Shown: positions 43,682 through 52,523 of the stretch, one piece after another
Numbering within the stretch: the stretch's first letter is position 1
Layout of the letters: each line of letters opens with the position of its first letter
Assembly: GCA_964412815.1 (NCBI GenBank)
Contig: CAYPQF010000026.1
Location: forward strand, 310,001 to 374,000
Origin: JAOAFZ01 sp964412815
Lineage (GTDB): Bacteria > Patescibacteriota > Microgenomatia > UBA1406 > GWC2-37-13
DNA length: 64,000 bases
Direction: 5' to 3'
Notes under the pieces: model-generated
What the model was told of the DNA's origin: nothing
What the model saw: only the letters and a program-made list of their open reading frames with translations
Databases searched by the model: none
Translations under genes and position numbers: made by a program

Positions 43682-46084
43682 ATGAACTGGTTCACCATGT
43701 CATTAGTCTGGTACTTAACCCTCCTTATTGTTGGATTGATCTTTTTCCCGCTTACCCGTCTCATCTTTGGCCGCTTTTTTTATGATCGTGGCTACCCGTT
43801 TGCAAAAACGATCGGTATTCTGTTGCTGACCTTCTCGATCTTTGTGGTTGGCTTTCTTAAACTGCTTCCCTATCGATTTGACAGCCTGGTTGTGATTCTC
43901 GGACTTTGGCTTGCATTGAACGCATTTATCTTTGCCCGGCTCAAAAAAAATGCCGGAGGAGTATTCCAGATGTGGCGTGACAAAAAAGCACTGGGATTTA
44001 TTATTGTTGAAGAAGTACTGTTCTTTGTATCTATTATTGCGTTTGTGTTTGTACGCGGACAGGAACCGTCGATTCATGGACTGGAAAAGTTTATGGACTA
44101 TGGCATTATGCAGGCTATTTTGCGGTCCGAGTACTTCCCGCCGCTTGATATGTGGCTGAGTGGTGATCCACAGAGACCGGGAGGATATCCAATCAACTAC
44201 TACTACTTTGGACAGATGACCGGTTCTACCCTGATTCAGCTGACGCAAGTACCGCCCGCGGCGGGATACAATCTCGTACTGGCAACGATCTTTGCTCAGG
44301 GCATCACGCTTGGGTTTTCTCTCTGTAGCAACCTTGTGTATATCTTCAAGCGAAACTTTTTTGAGACTCCTGCTATCAGTAAGCTCCGCCTGATCGTGTA
44401 CGGACTGGTCGGCAGCTTTATGATTAATCTGGCCGGAAACCTGCATACCTTATATGCCTTTACCCGCGGCTACGACCCTGATAAGCCCGTACCGTTCTGG
44501 GAAATCCTGCTCTCCCCGGCTGAACTGTTTCAGGAGGGGAGACCATCTACCTACTGGTACCCCAATGCCACCCGTTTTATTCCGAAAACCATTCATGAGT
44601 TCCCTTCATATTCGTATGTTGTCGCAGATCTCCATGGACATGTCTTTGATATCCCGTTTGTATTGTTAAGCTTAAGTCTGCTGCTGGTATTGTTTTTGTA
44701 TGGCATGACCTATGTCCGAAAACCAAAAGAAGAGGCAGATACCTCAAAAAAACAGAACTCAGAAGCTACAGAACTGGAAGGCTTTTCCGGCAGCGCAATC
44801 TACCGGGAAATACACCGTTTTTCCCATGACTTTATTACGACACTTGGTATTCGTATAAATAAAAAAGGATTCAGCTACAAAGTCCGGTTTGATACCCTGC
44901 TGGTTGTGGGTATGGGCTTTATGTGCGCGGTACACTACATGACCAATGCACTGAACGGTCCGATCTATCTGCTCGCCACCGTTACGTTGCTGCTGATTAT
45001 CTATGGGTTTAGTAACCGGTACATCTCAATGCTGATTTTGCTCGGATTTTCGTTTTTTGTGTTTTCGTTTCCATTCTCGGTAAACTTCTCTCCATTTACC
45101 AGCGGTGTTGGTGTCAACTGTGCCCCCGCTTTCCTGACGCAGATGGAAAAGCTGGGACCGTTTTTGTTTGAAGCAGGAAACTGTCAGTCATCTGCACTGT
45201 ATATGATGTTTATTTTATGGGGCTTCTTCTGGATGGGGATTGTGGTCTATGCAATATCTATCTGGCAGAAAAATAAAGTGACCCGCGCCAAATTTGAATT
45301 CAGTCTGTTTAACAGGGATTTTGTCCTGCATCCGATAGATCTGTTTACAATTCTTCTGTTCACGTATGGGATCTTTCTGACACTGGTACCGGAGTTCTTC
45401 TACGTGAAGGATATTTATCCGGACCATTTCCGCGCCAACACGATGTTTAAACTGGGATATCAGTCCTTTATCATGATGAGTATCGCCATGACAGTAGTTC
45501 TGTTTAGAATCCGGCTCATGCGTTCTGCCGGGAAATATGCACTGAAAGCGGTGTATGGCGTCTTCTTTTTCTTTATCTTCCTCTATCCGTTCTTTGCGTT
45601 TCCATCGTATTATCCTGGTCTGTTTAGCTGGGATACCTACACGCGGCCGCCGGAGCTGTATGGCGATAAGTGGCTGTTAACTCAGTATCCGCAGGACTAC
45701 GAGATTATCCAGTGGTTTAATGAGAATGTAGAAGGTCAGCCAACCATCCTGGAATCACAGGGTGACTCATATACTGACCATAACCGTATATCCGCGTATA
45801 CCGGCCTGCCAACCGTCGCAGGATGGTGGGTGCACCAGTGGTTGTGGCGTGGATCACCCGACGTCGTAGGACGCAGAATACCGGATATAGAGACCATCTA
45901 CCAGTCTGGTGATATAGGTATTACCCTTCAGGCAATCGAGAAATACAATGTGGAGTATATTGTCGTTTCGGAGCTTGAGAGAGAGAAATATACCGCATTA
46001 AACGAAGAGAAAATTAAGCAAATCGCGACAGAAGTGTTTAAATCGAAAAACGGTGTAGGCAGTATATACAAAGTGAATAAATAA
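43682..46084 (+). CDS. Chlor_Arch_YYY (DUF2298) membrane protein
   Basis: An 800-residue protein with about 15 membrane helices. The defining YYY motif is visible in GGYPINYYYFGQMTGSTLIQ (near 165-185). DLHGHVFDIPFVLLSLSLLL and FKLGYQSFIMMSIAMTVVLF are also conserved in this family. It is related to GT-C glycosyltransferases, so transfer of sugar from a lipid carrier is plausible but unproven. The soluble C-terminus (LESQGDSYTDHNRISAYTGL, VAGWWVHQWLW) is typical. A strong terminator follows. It is transcribed opposite to valS. Confidence 0.88.
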   Translation: MNWFTMSLVWYLTLLIVGLIFFPLTRLIFGRFFYDRGYPFAKTIGILLLTFSIFVVGFLKLLPYRFDSLVVILGLWLALNAFIFARLKKNAGGVFQMWRDKKALGFIIVEEVLFFVSIIAFVFVRGQEPSIHGLEKFMDYGIMQAILRSEYFPPLDMWLSGDPQRPGGYPINYYYFGQMTGSTLIQLTQVPPAAGYNLVLATIFAQGITLGFSLCSNLVYIFKRNFFETPAISKLRLIVYGLVGSFMINLAGNLHTLYAFTRGYDPDKPVPFWEILLSPAELFQEGRPSTYWYPNATRFIPKTIHEFPSYSYVVADLHGHVFDIPFVLLSLSLLLVLFLYGMTYVRKPKEEADTSKKQNSEATELEGFSGSAIYREIHRFSHDFITTLGIRINKKGFSYKVRFDTLLVVGMGFMCAVHYMTNALNGPIYLLATVTLLLIIYGFSNRYISMLILLGFSFFVFSFPFSVNFSPFTSGVGVNCAPAFLTQMEKLGPFLFEAGNCQSSALYMMFILWGFFWMGIVVYAISIWQKNKVTRAKFEFSLFNRDFVLHPIDLFTILLFTYGIFLTLVPEFFYVKDIYPDHFRANTMFKLGYQSFIMMSIAMTVVLFRIRLMRSAGKYALKAVYGVFFFFIFLYPFFAFPSYYPGLFSWDTYTRPPELYGDKWLLTQYPQDYEIIQWFNENVEGQPTILESQGDSYTDHNRISAYTGLPTVAGWWVHQWLWRGSPDVVGRRIPDIETIYQSGDIGITLQAIEKYNVEYIVVSELEREKYTALNEEKIKQIATEVFKSKNGVGSIYKVNK

Positions 46085-46161
46085 CCAGGCTTCTTATTGA
46101 CAGAGCTCTGGATTTTTGATAACTTAATAGAAGCTTGATTCACGTACGAGAGAATCAAGGT

Positions 46162-46229
46162 AAGGAAAAGCATTACTACTCGTCGTTCCCCCATATACGA
46201 GCGGTAGTGATGCTTTTCCTTATTTTTTT
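46162..46229 (+). terminator. Strong terminator of the YYY gene
   Basis: A long stem (AAGGAAAAGCAT... pairing with ...ATGCTTTTCCTT, with a few mismatches near the loop) is followed by ATTTTTTTA. A smaller hairpin with arms CTTGATTC (46134-46141) and GAATCAAG (46152-46159) precedes it. Confidence 0.85.
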
Positions 46230-46236
46230 ATGTGAG

Positions 46237-46383
46237 TTACAGTTTGATTACCGAGATCGGTAACGACATCTTTCTTCTTGAGATTTCTTTTAGCTGCTTA
46301 CCAAACGAAAACATATTCTTATTCTTGCGGATCGCCCGCCGTCCCGAATTCTTGTCGTCTTTGAAAAAGATGTTTCTCAACAT
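46237..46383 (-). CDS. 48-residue basic protein
   Basis: From the ATG at 46383 the frame reads MLRNIFFKDDKNSGRRAIRK and continues KNKNMFSFGKQLKEISRRKM to a TAA at 46237. It is strongly basic (about 15 Lys/Arg in 48), as in small ribosomal or nucleic-acid-binding proteins, but I do not recognise the family. The Shine-Dalgarno signal is weak. It lies in an otherwise empty 500-bp gap between two plus-strand genes. Confidence 0.5.
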   Translation of the reverse strand: MLRNIFFKDDKNSGRRAIRKNKNMFSFGKQLKEISRRKMSLPISVIKL

Positions 46384-46488
46384 ACTTGTATCTTAATCCT
46401 GCTCATACTATATGTCAAGACTTATAGCAATTATCCCCATTACTATAAGATGTCCCATAGTTTTTAACATTCTTTTAGACCTTCATAA

Positions 46489-46510
46489 TAATCCACAAAC
46501 GTTATCCACA
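46489..46510. promoter_or_regulatory. Two DnaA-box-like sequences
   Basis: TAATCCACA (46489-46497, one mismatch) and TTATCCACA (46502-46510, perfect) lie in tandem, 13 bp apart. The rest of 46384-46591 is AT-rich and gene-free. Two boxes are too few to call an origin; they may regulate the following gene. Confidence 0.35.
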
Positions 46511-46591
46511 TTGCGTGGAAAATCACACACGTGAAAATAGTAATTTTCTATTATAATTATGTAACACGTTTGCGAGTTTGCACGCCTATCT

Positions 46592-47269
46592 ATGAAGATT
46601 TCAGTTGTCATTCCGGCATATAACGAAGAACAATTAATTGGAGATTGTCTCCGTCATCTAAACAAACAAACCGTCGCACCTGACGAAGTACTTGTTGTGG
46701 ATAACAACTGCACAGACAGGACGGCTGAGATCGCAAAATTTCTTGGAGCGAAGGTAATAAAGGAACCAAAAAAGGGAGTTATTTTTGCACGTAATGCCGG
46801 TTTTGACGCAGCGCGCGGAGATATTATTCTGCGTACCGATGCCGATACCCGCCCCCCCAAAGACTGGGTGGAGAAGATTCGTGACACGTTTGTATCGAAA
46901 GAGGTTGAAGGAGTTACCGGCCTGGTGAGCGTGTATGATCTTTCTTTTGGGAAACCTTTTTTTGCCCAGCTACTGGCGAATACCGTTAAGTTCTGTAACC
47001 ATGGGAAAGACCTGATGATTGGTCCGAATATGGCATTGACCCGGGATATCTGGAAGCAGATTCGGGAATATGTCTGTATGGATCAGAACGCCGTGCACGA
47101 AGACTACGACCTTTCGCTCTGGATTCAGGTATTTGATGGAGAGGTGTATCTGGATCCTACCAACATTGTCGCGATGTCCGGCAGACGGATTAAAGGAGAT
47201 CCATTATCCTTTTTCGTAGAATATCCAATTCGCGCTGTTAAGACCTTTCGATATCCCCGGTTTCGTTAA
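46592..47269 (+). CDS. Glycosyltransferase family 2
   Basis: A 225-residue GT-A fold glycosyltransferase. It starts KISVVIPAYNEEQLIGDCLR, continues LVVDNNCTDRTAEIAKFLGA and GVIFARNAGFDAARGDIILR, and has the metal-binding TDADTRPP. EDYDLSLWIQVFDGEVYLDP supplies the late acidic motif. Such enzymes transfer sugars from nucleotide donors; the acceptor is unknown. There are no membrane helices. A TATAAT (46552-46557) is a plausible -10. Confidence 0.88.
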   Translation: MKISVVIPAYNEEQLIGDCLRHLNKQTVAPDEVLVVDNNCTDRTAEIAKFLGAKVIKEPKKGVIFARNAGFDAARGDIILRTDADTRPPKDWVEKIRDTFVSKEVEGVTGLVSVYDLSFGKPFFAQLLANTVKFCNHGKDLMIGPNMALTRDIWKQIREYVCMDQNAVHEDYDLSLWIQVFDGEVYLDPTNIVAMSGRRIKGDPLSFFVEYPIRAVKTFRYPRFR

Positions 47270-47308
47270 AGCTATCCCGTCCACCGATACGAGGTTTAGT
47301 GCCAGACC

Positions 47309-49096
47309 TTACTTTGCCCGGGTAGCAATTGACTCAACTTCCTGTACCGAGGTGGCATCTTCTACCCGCTTATCCTCCCGGAAACGCTCCAGACGGGGAA
47401 AACGCAGTGCATAGCCAGGAGTATCAACCTCGAAGGCAGCACCTGATTTGGACGGCTTCATGGTCCGGCCTGCGGTATGTATATGTGAACGGGTGATTTC
47501 GTCAGCCCGTATCTCTACTACAATCTGCGGATTAACCCAGACATCTACATCCATCTGCGCATCAACTTCATACTGGGCTGGCTTGTTGGCAGAAGTAATT
47601 GCATCACACCGTTTCCGCATCTCGCGCCATTCATCATCGGTTAAACCGGTACCGATCTTGGCTACGGTAAAGAACTTATCCTGAGACTCATCGTAGACAC
47701 CGGCCAGAAATGCACCGATACCGAACCCGGCACGCTTCCCCTTTCCATAATCAAAACCCATCACTACACAGTCGATGGTATCATCAATGGCTGCGGTGGA
47801 ATAGCTTCTCTTAAACTTAATCCAGTTCCAGCCACGTGCACCGGCCTGATATGCCCCATCCAGCTTTTTGGCGATGATACCTTCCAAACCGTCGGTGATT
47901 GCGGTGTCAAAAGTTGACTCCACCATCGCCGGATCATCCAGCACAGTGCTGGGAGCAGCCAGAATAGTCCCCTTGCTAAAGTCGGTACCCGCCTTGATCA
48001 CTGCTTCGATCTGGGCACGCCGCTTGGCATATGGTTCGTCAATAAAGCTTTTACCGTTTAGATAGAGGAGATCGAAGGTAAACATCTTGAGCGGGATCTC
48101 TTTTGCCTTTTCTGCAATACCGTGCTTGCGCTTCCGTTGAGTAGTTGCCTGAAAGGGGAGGAGTGCTTCGGTCGCCGGATCAAAGCCAAGCGCTTCGCCC
48201 TCAAAAATAATACTCTCAACATCCAGTTCTGTTTTGATTGCCTCGACTACATCCGGATAGGTTTCTGCTACCAGCTCAAGCCCGCGGGTATAGAGCTGCA
48301 CTTCGCCGGTCTTTCCGTTGTAATGTGCCTGAAGACGGAATCCGTCGTACTTTGGTTCGACGGCACACTGCCCGATCTTTTCGATAATCTCCTGTCCCGA
48401 AGACAACCGCTCAGCCCGCATCATGAGAATAGGAGTGAACAAAGCAGGTTTAACATCATCCAATCCTTCGATTCCCTTCTCTTTTAAGATTCGTCCGATA
48501 AACCCCAGATCAGGACGAACATGGTATGCAACCTCGATTCGTTTACGCAACGACTTGCCACCGGTTAACATCCATGAGTAGGCATCAAGGACCGTCATAT
48601 CCGAAAAGCCGAGGCGCATGGTGCCAATAGGAATTCGTACAATATACCGGGCAGAAAGTGGATCCAACTCCAGCATCAGGTCACGGATGATACTCTGTTT
48701 TGCTTCTTGGGACCCTTCCCCTGTTGTCTGGGTAATCTGATAGAGTCTGTCGTAGATTTCGAGGATAGAGGAGTCTTTGTCGTACATGGACTGAAAGTGA
48801 GTGCGCAGCTCTTCTACTGTCTTTCCCACATCGCCGTATTTACTGTAGACGTTGGTATAGGCTGTTTTATCAATCTGAAATGCTGCCTGAACTGCTTTGA
48901 CTACCGACTTTTCGGCCAGCATAAAGTCCGCTTTGCCAAAGAGGGGAACCACCCGACCCTGTAACAGGTAGGCGGTCTTCTCTATCTCTTCCGGTTTGAG
49001 CAGTTTAAAGAGCTCTGCTAGCTTTTCGGTAATTTCGGTACGGGAGGAGGTTTGTTCTATTGCATCAAAGTATGTTGCAAGTTCAGAAAATTGCAT
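47309..49096 (-). CDS. lig: ATP-dependent DNA ligase (archaeal type)
   Basis: A 595-residue ATP-dependent DNA ligase. The nucleotidyl-acceptor Lys is in EPKYDGFRLQAHYNG (about residue 247). Further motifs are LYTRGLELVAETYPDV, SIIFEGEALGFD, DGLEGIIAKKLDGAYQAGAR and WIKFKRSY. The N-terminal DNA-binding domain (residues 1-200, with SARYIVRIPIGTMRLGFSD) matches archaeal/eukaryotic ligase I. Most bacteria use NAD-dependent LigA for replication; whether one is present elsewhere is unknown. It lies 2 bp downstream of the Fic gene. Confidence 0.94.
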   Translation of the reverse strand: MQFSELATYFDAIEQTSSRTEITEKLAELFKLLKPEEIEKTAYLLQGRVVPLFGKADFMLAEKSVVKAVQAAFQIDKTAYTNVYSKYGDVGKTVEELRTHFQSMYDKDSSILEIYDRLYQITQTTGEGSQEAKQSIIRDLMLELDPLSARYIVRIPIGTMRLGFSDMTVLDAYSWMLTGGKSLRKRIEVAYHVRPDLGFIGRILKEKGIEGLDDVKPALFTPILMMRAERLSSGQEIIEKIGQCAVEPKYDGFRLQAHYNGKTGEVQLYTRGLELVAETYPDVVEAIKTELDVESIIFEGEALGFDPATEALLPFQATTQRKRKHGIAEKAKEIPLKMFTFDLLYLNGKSFIDEPYAKRRAQIEAVIKAGTDFSKGTILAAPSTVLDDPAMVESTFDTAITDGLEGIIAKKLDGAYQAGARGWNWIKFKRSYSTAAIDDTIDCVVMGFDYGKGKRAGFGIGAFLAGVYDESQDKFFTVAKIGTGLTDDEWREMRKRCDAITSANKPAQYEVDAQMDVDVWVNPQIVVEIRADEITRSHIHTAGRTMKPSKSGAAFEVDTPGYALRFPRLERFREDKRVEDATSVQEVESIATRAK

Positions 49097-49098
49097 AG

Positions 49099-50142
49099 TT
49101 AGACGAGGACATATCGGGCAGCTTTGGTGCTTCCCACTTTTTTAATAATTCCTTTTTTTACCAGATCCTGAATATCACGCAGTACGGTGTCTTCGGAGAT
49201 ATCAGGGAAGATTGAGTCAAACATCTTGTTTTGTACATACCCAATCTCCTGGATGTACTCCACAATTCTCATTTGACGTTCCGTTAAAAAGATCTGCTGC
49301 CCGCCAAAGCGCTCTTTCAACTTGGCATCTTTTGAGAGGCGCAGGATTTTCTCCTTCACTTTCTCAAACTCGATGGCCGCACCATGAACAAAGTACTCCA
49401 GCCAGGAATCAATGTCTCCGGCACTCGCCTTCTGCAGGTTTTCGTAGTAGGAGACTGCATCGCGATCGTAGTATTCTTCCAGTGAGAAGAAGCGCCGAAT
49501 ATCGTAGCCACCCAAAAACATGATCAACGTGGAAAGCGTGCGGGCTACACGACCGTTTCCGTCAACAAACGGATGGATGCGTACCAGTTCGTGGTGAGCA
49601 ATACCCGCTTTAAGAATCGGATGTATCTCGTCTGAGGTGGTACGATTAATCCAGTACACAAACTCTTTCATCAAAAACGGCACTTCGATGGCAGGTGGCG
49701 GACGGAACGTAACCTCTCCGGTTTCGGAGTTACGAATTACTACCTGTTTGGTACGATACGCACCGGACTGTTCATCGGGCAGAATACCGCTCACGACCAG
49801 CCGGTGAATCTTATGGACAATCTGTTCGGTAATCTTCTCGATATTCCGTTTGGCTTCTTCGTCAATAAACTCGATTACCTTGCGATAGTTAATCACTTCC
49901 TGAATATCACGCGGACGGGCAATAACATCTTTTCCCATCAGAACATCTTTTGCCTCGTCCATATGAAGCATATTTCCTTCCAGATGGGTACCATGGTAGA
50001 CGGCACGAACAATAGCTTCTTCTTTAAACTTTTTTTCCCAGAGGGGGAGAATGGGAGCATGTTTGATTACTTCTTCTACCGCTTCGATACGGGAAATATC
50101 AACCAGGATTTTATGCGTTATACGATAGTTAGGAGCAAACAT
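49099..50142 (-). CDS. Fic family protein with C-terminal winged helix
   Basis: A 347-residue Fic-domain protein. The catalytic motif HPFVDGNGRVART lies near residues 190-202. The flap region VVIRNSETGEVTFRPPPAIE precedes it, and an N-terminal segment TH(L)EGNMLHMDEA resembles the inhibitory (S/T)xxxE(G/N) helix of self-inhibited Fic proteins (HGTHLEGN). The C-terminal 70 residues form a winged helix (LTERQMRIVEYIQEIGYVQN, SEDTVLRDIQDLVKKGIIKK). Fic enzymes AMPylate proteins. It is placed directly upstream of the DNA ligase, almost certainly in one transcript. Confidence 0.93.
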   Translation of the reverse strand: MFAPNYRITHKILVDISRIEAVEEVIKHAPILPLWEKKFKEEAIVRAVYHGTHLEGNMLHMDEAKDVLMGKDVIARPRDIQEVINYRKVIEFIDEEAKRNIEKITEQIVHKIHRLVVSGILPDEQSGAYRTKQVVIRNSETGEVTFRPPPAIEVPFLMKEFVYWINRTTSDEIHPILKAGIAHHELVRIHPFVDGNGRVARTLSTLIMFLGGYDIRRFFSLEEYYDRDAVSYYENLQKASAGDIDSWLEYFVHGAAIEFEKVKEKILRLSKDAKLKERFGGQQIFLTERQMRIVEYIQEIGYVQNKMFDSIFPDISEDTVLRDIQDLVKKGIIKKVGSTKAARYVLV

Positions 50143-50202
50143 AGACTCTCATTATAACGGAATTGACGGAGATTGTGCGGGAAATACAGGCACAAATTCA
50201 GA

Positions 50203-50892
50203 TTATTTTCCGAATCTGCGCTCCCGCTGTGAAAAGTTGGTGATACACCGGTTCCAGTCTTCTTCGGTAAACTCGGGAAAGAGCTTATCAATAAAGTCAT
50301 ACTCAGCGTATTCGGTCTGCCAGAGCATAAATCCGGAGAGTCGTTTTTCTCCCCCGGTTCGAATCACCAGATCAGGATCTGGGACGTCACTGGTATCGAG
50401 GTACTGTTTAAACTTCTCGATTGAAACAGAGTCTGCACCATCATCTTTCATCATCTTCTGAATCGCACGCATTATCTCATCACGACCACCATAGTTAATG
50501 GCAAAGATGACGGTCATACCGTTGTTGGCACCGGTCTTGGTCATGGCGTGCTGAATCAGATCCTGGACATCGGGCGGAAAGACGGAAGCATCTCCGATAA
50601 TCTTGATACGAATGTTCTTTTTGTGAAACTCTGCCGTTTTTTTCTTGAGAAAGTAGCGCATTAAATTGACGAGATTATCGTTTTCTTCTTTAGAACGTTT
50701 TTTTGCGTTCTCAGTGGAGAGAGCCCAGAAGGTAAAGTACTTTACCCCGGCATTCATAAAAGACTCAATCATCTTGGGAAGCGTTTTTTCGGACGCAATC
50801 CGATGGCCCTCAAATTCTGGCAGATTGTTTTTCCGTGCCCAACGTCGATTTCCATCCGGAATGACGGCAACGTGAATCGGTACGTTTGTCAT
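50203..50892 (-). CDS. uppS: Isoprenyl (undecaprenyl) diphosphate synthase
   Basis: A 229-residue cis-prenyltransferase. It opens with HVAVIPDGNRRWARKNNLPE, the diphosphate-binding signature with the catalytic Asp, then FEGHRIASEKTLPKMIES. FTFWALSTENAKKRSKEEND, FAINYGGRDEIMRA and DLVIRTGGEKRLSGFMLWQT complete the family motifs. It makes the lipid carrier for wall and glycan synthesis from isopentenyl diphosphate, the likely product of the mevalonate operon 1 kb away. Confidence 0.96.
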   Translation of the reverse strand: MTNVPIHVAVIPDGNRRWARKNNLPEFEGHRIASEKTLPKMIESFMNAGVKYFTFWALSTENAKKRSKEENDNLVNLMRYFLKKKTAEFHKKNIRIKIIGDASVFPPDVQDLIQHAMTKTGANNGMTVIFAINYGGRDEIMRAIQKMMKDDGADSVSIEKFKQYLDTSDVPDPDLVIRTGGEKRLSGFMLWQTEYAEYDFIDKLFPEFTEEDWNRCITNFSQRERRFGK

Positions 50893-50912
50893 AGTTGTAT
50901 ATTGTAGTCTGC

Positions 50913-50941
50913 TTGACTTTAAAAATCATTTCTTCTAGACT
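50913..50941 (+). promoter_or_regulatory. Promoter of the pilin-like pair
   Basis: -35 TTGACT (50913-50918), 17-bp spacer, -10 TAGACT (50936-50941). The ATG at 50951 follows within 9 nt of the -10, so the leader is at most a few bases. Confidence 0.6.
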
Positions 50942-50950
50942 GAACGTAGC

Positions 50951-51271
50951 ATGCTTACTTACATTGCCCAAATGACCGAGATCAACCAGGACACCATCAA
51001 GGAACGGTTTGGTCCTGCACGCTACTTTTCAGATATCGGAAGTTTGGTCAATATTCTGGTCCCCGCTCTTATTTTTGGCGCTGCAATCATCTTTCTGGCA
51101 ATGCTGTTTGTGGGTGGGTACAAAATCCTGATGGCAGCCGGAGAACCGGATGCAATCGCCTCAGGCCGGAACACCATTACCTTTGCCATTATCGGGCTGG
51201 TAATTATTATGATCAGCTTTCTCGTCGTTAGAATAATTGGGTTCGTATTAGGAGTTGATGTCCCCGTATGA
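50951..51271 (+). CDS. T4SS pilin-like protein
   Basis: A 106-residue protein with two membrane helices separated by AAGEPDAIASGRNTITFAII. This is the family motif (A.G.pdai..gR..i..aiiG). Helix 1 is VPALIFGAAIIFLAMLFVGG and helix 2 VIIMISFLVVRIIGFVLGVD. It overlaps the next pilin-like gene by 4 bp. The gene starts divergently from uppS. Assembly into a pilus or channel is inferred from family. Confidence 0.8.
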   Translation: MLTYIAQMTEINQDTIKERFGPARYFSDIGSLVNILVPALIFGAAIIFLAMLFVGGYKILMAAGEPDAIASGRNTITFAIIGLVIIMISFLVVRIIGFVLGVDVPV

Positions 51272-51693
51272 TCTGGTCAAACTTTTTAGCACAAAATCCG
51301 CCGAATCAGAATAACACAAATAATAATATAGAAAACGTATTCGGAAAAGTGAATGCACCCGGTCCGGAAGCTCTGAATAATCCGGGTAGCGGTCTTTCCA
51401 CCTTACTGGTAACCGGTATTCAGCTGGCATTTTTTGGCGGCGGACTGCTGCTTCTGGGGTATTTGTTCTATGGAGCGTTTCTCTGGATTACTTCCGGAGG
51501 GGACGAAGATAAGATTGCAAAAGCCAGAAATACGATGATGTATGCAGTAATCGGGATTGTTCTCTTATTTGCATCGCTGGCGATCTTTGTAGTAGTAGCC
51601 GGAAACATCCTCGGCATTATTCAGCGTGACGCAGAAGGAAATATCATCTTTGATCTGCCCAGTGTTACGAATCAGCAAAACACCACTCCATAA
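51268..51693 (+). CDS. T4SS pilin-like protein
   Basis: A 141-residue protein of the same family. It has an Asn/Pro-rich N-terminus, helix 1 (LAFFGGGLLLLGYLFYGAFL), the motif ITSGGDEDKIAKARNTMMYA (the clearest copy in the window) and helix 2 (IVLLFASLAIFVVVAGNILG). Translation is coupled to the upstream gene by an overlap. The stop is 4 bp from the convergent isopentenyl phosphate kinase gene. Confidence 0.82.
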   Translation: MIWSNFLAQNPPNQNNTNNNIENVFGKVNAPGPEALNNPGSGLSTLLVTGIQLAFFGGGLLLLGYLFYGAFLWITSGGDEDKIAKARNTMMYAVIGIVLLFASLAIFVVVAGNILGIIQRDAEGNIIFDLPSVTNQQNTTP

Positions 51694-51697
51694 TCAG

Positions 51698-52522
51698 TTA
51701 CTGAATCACAGTACCGGTTGGTCGTGTCATTACCTGTGCTAATGTATCCGGAATCTCTCCTGAGATGATACGTGTAGAAATGCCCCGTGTTGCGTACGAC
51801 AATGCTGTCTCTATTTTATGCTTCATGCCACCGGTTACATCAAATCCGTTTCCGGTAAAGATATGACGCTGAACCTCCTCCCAGTTGCTGCGGGTAATCT
51901 GTGGAATGAGAGTGGTATCTTGTGTAAGGACACCTTCAACATTCGAGACGTGAATAATGGTCGAGACCACATACGAGGGGAGAGCCTCCAGAAGTTGTGC
52001 AAAGATGTCCTCGGTGGAAAAGACGACCGATCCCCGCTTGGTATCCAGAATAATATCTCCATAAACAACCGGAACAATACCGGTCTTGAGCATCGCGCTG
52101 ATAGAATCCATAGAGCGCGTCTGTTGTTGACCATCTTCTGCGGTGAATAGTGCGGACGGCTGCATACTGCAAGCAGGAATACCTTCTTTCAGAAGAGCAG
52201 TAACGACCAGTGCATTTAATTCCTGTACAGATGCATGGACATCGCAGTATCCAAAGACCTGTTCCGGAGTCTGAATGCCCTGTTTCATGTTGTATTCAAG
52301 TACTTTGTAGTGACCGAATGAACCGGCACCGTTGCCGATCAGGAACGCAGCTTCTGGCTTCTGTCTCCGCAGTGAGGCAAACTCACGGGCAAGACGGGCA
52401 ATGATTTCGGGACGAGGGGTAACCGGTGAATCTTTTTTGGTTATCACACTGCCGCCAAACTTGATACAGATCAGTTCTGGTAAGCCGGTCCGCTCCGCAG
52501 AGGATGTATTTTGAGTATGCAT
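51698..52522 (-). CDS. ipk: Isopentenyl phosphate kinase
   Basis: A 274-residue amino-acid-kinase-fold enzyme. The start CIKFGGSVITKKDSPVTPRP and FLIGNGAGSFGHYKVLEYNM are signatures of isopentenyl phosphate kinase, including the His of GSFGH that marks IPK. ENDF-like VSNVEGVLTQDTTLIP and GNGFDVTGGMKHKIETAL follow. It converts isopentenyl phosphate to isopentenyl diphosphate. The frame opens at 52612, but the Met at 52522, one base after the stop of the decarboxylase gene, is the likely start. Last gene of the mevalonate operon. Confidence 0.92.
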   Translation of the reverse strand: MHTQNTSSAERTGLPELICIKFGGSVITKKDSPVTPRPEIIARLAREFASLRRQKPEAAFLIGNGAGSFGHYKVLEYNMKQGIQTPEQVFGYCDVHASVQELNALVVTALLKEGIPACSMQPSALFTAEDGQQQTRSMDSISAMLKTGIVPVVYGDIILDTKRGSVVFSTEDIFAQLLEALPSYVVSTIIHVSNVEGVLTQDTTLIPQITRSNWEEVQRHIFTGNGFDVTGGMKHKIETALSYATRGISTRIISGEIPDTLAQVMTRPTGTVIQ

Positions 52523-52523
52523 A

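Noticed and set aside
43715..44446. A 243-codon minus-strand open frame
   Set aside because: Antisense to the YYY membrane protein; composition is that of a reversed hydrophobic gene.
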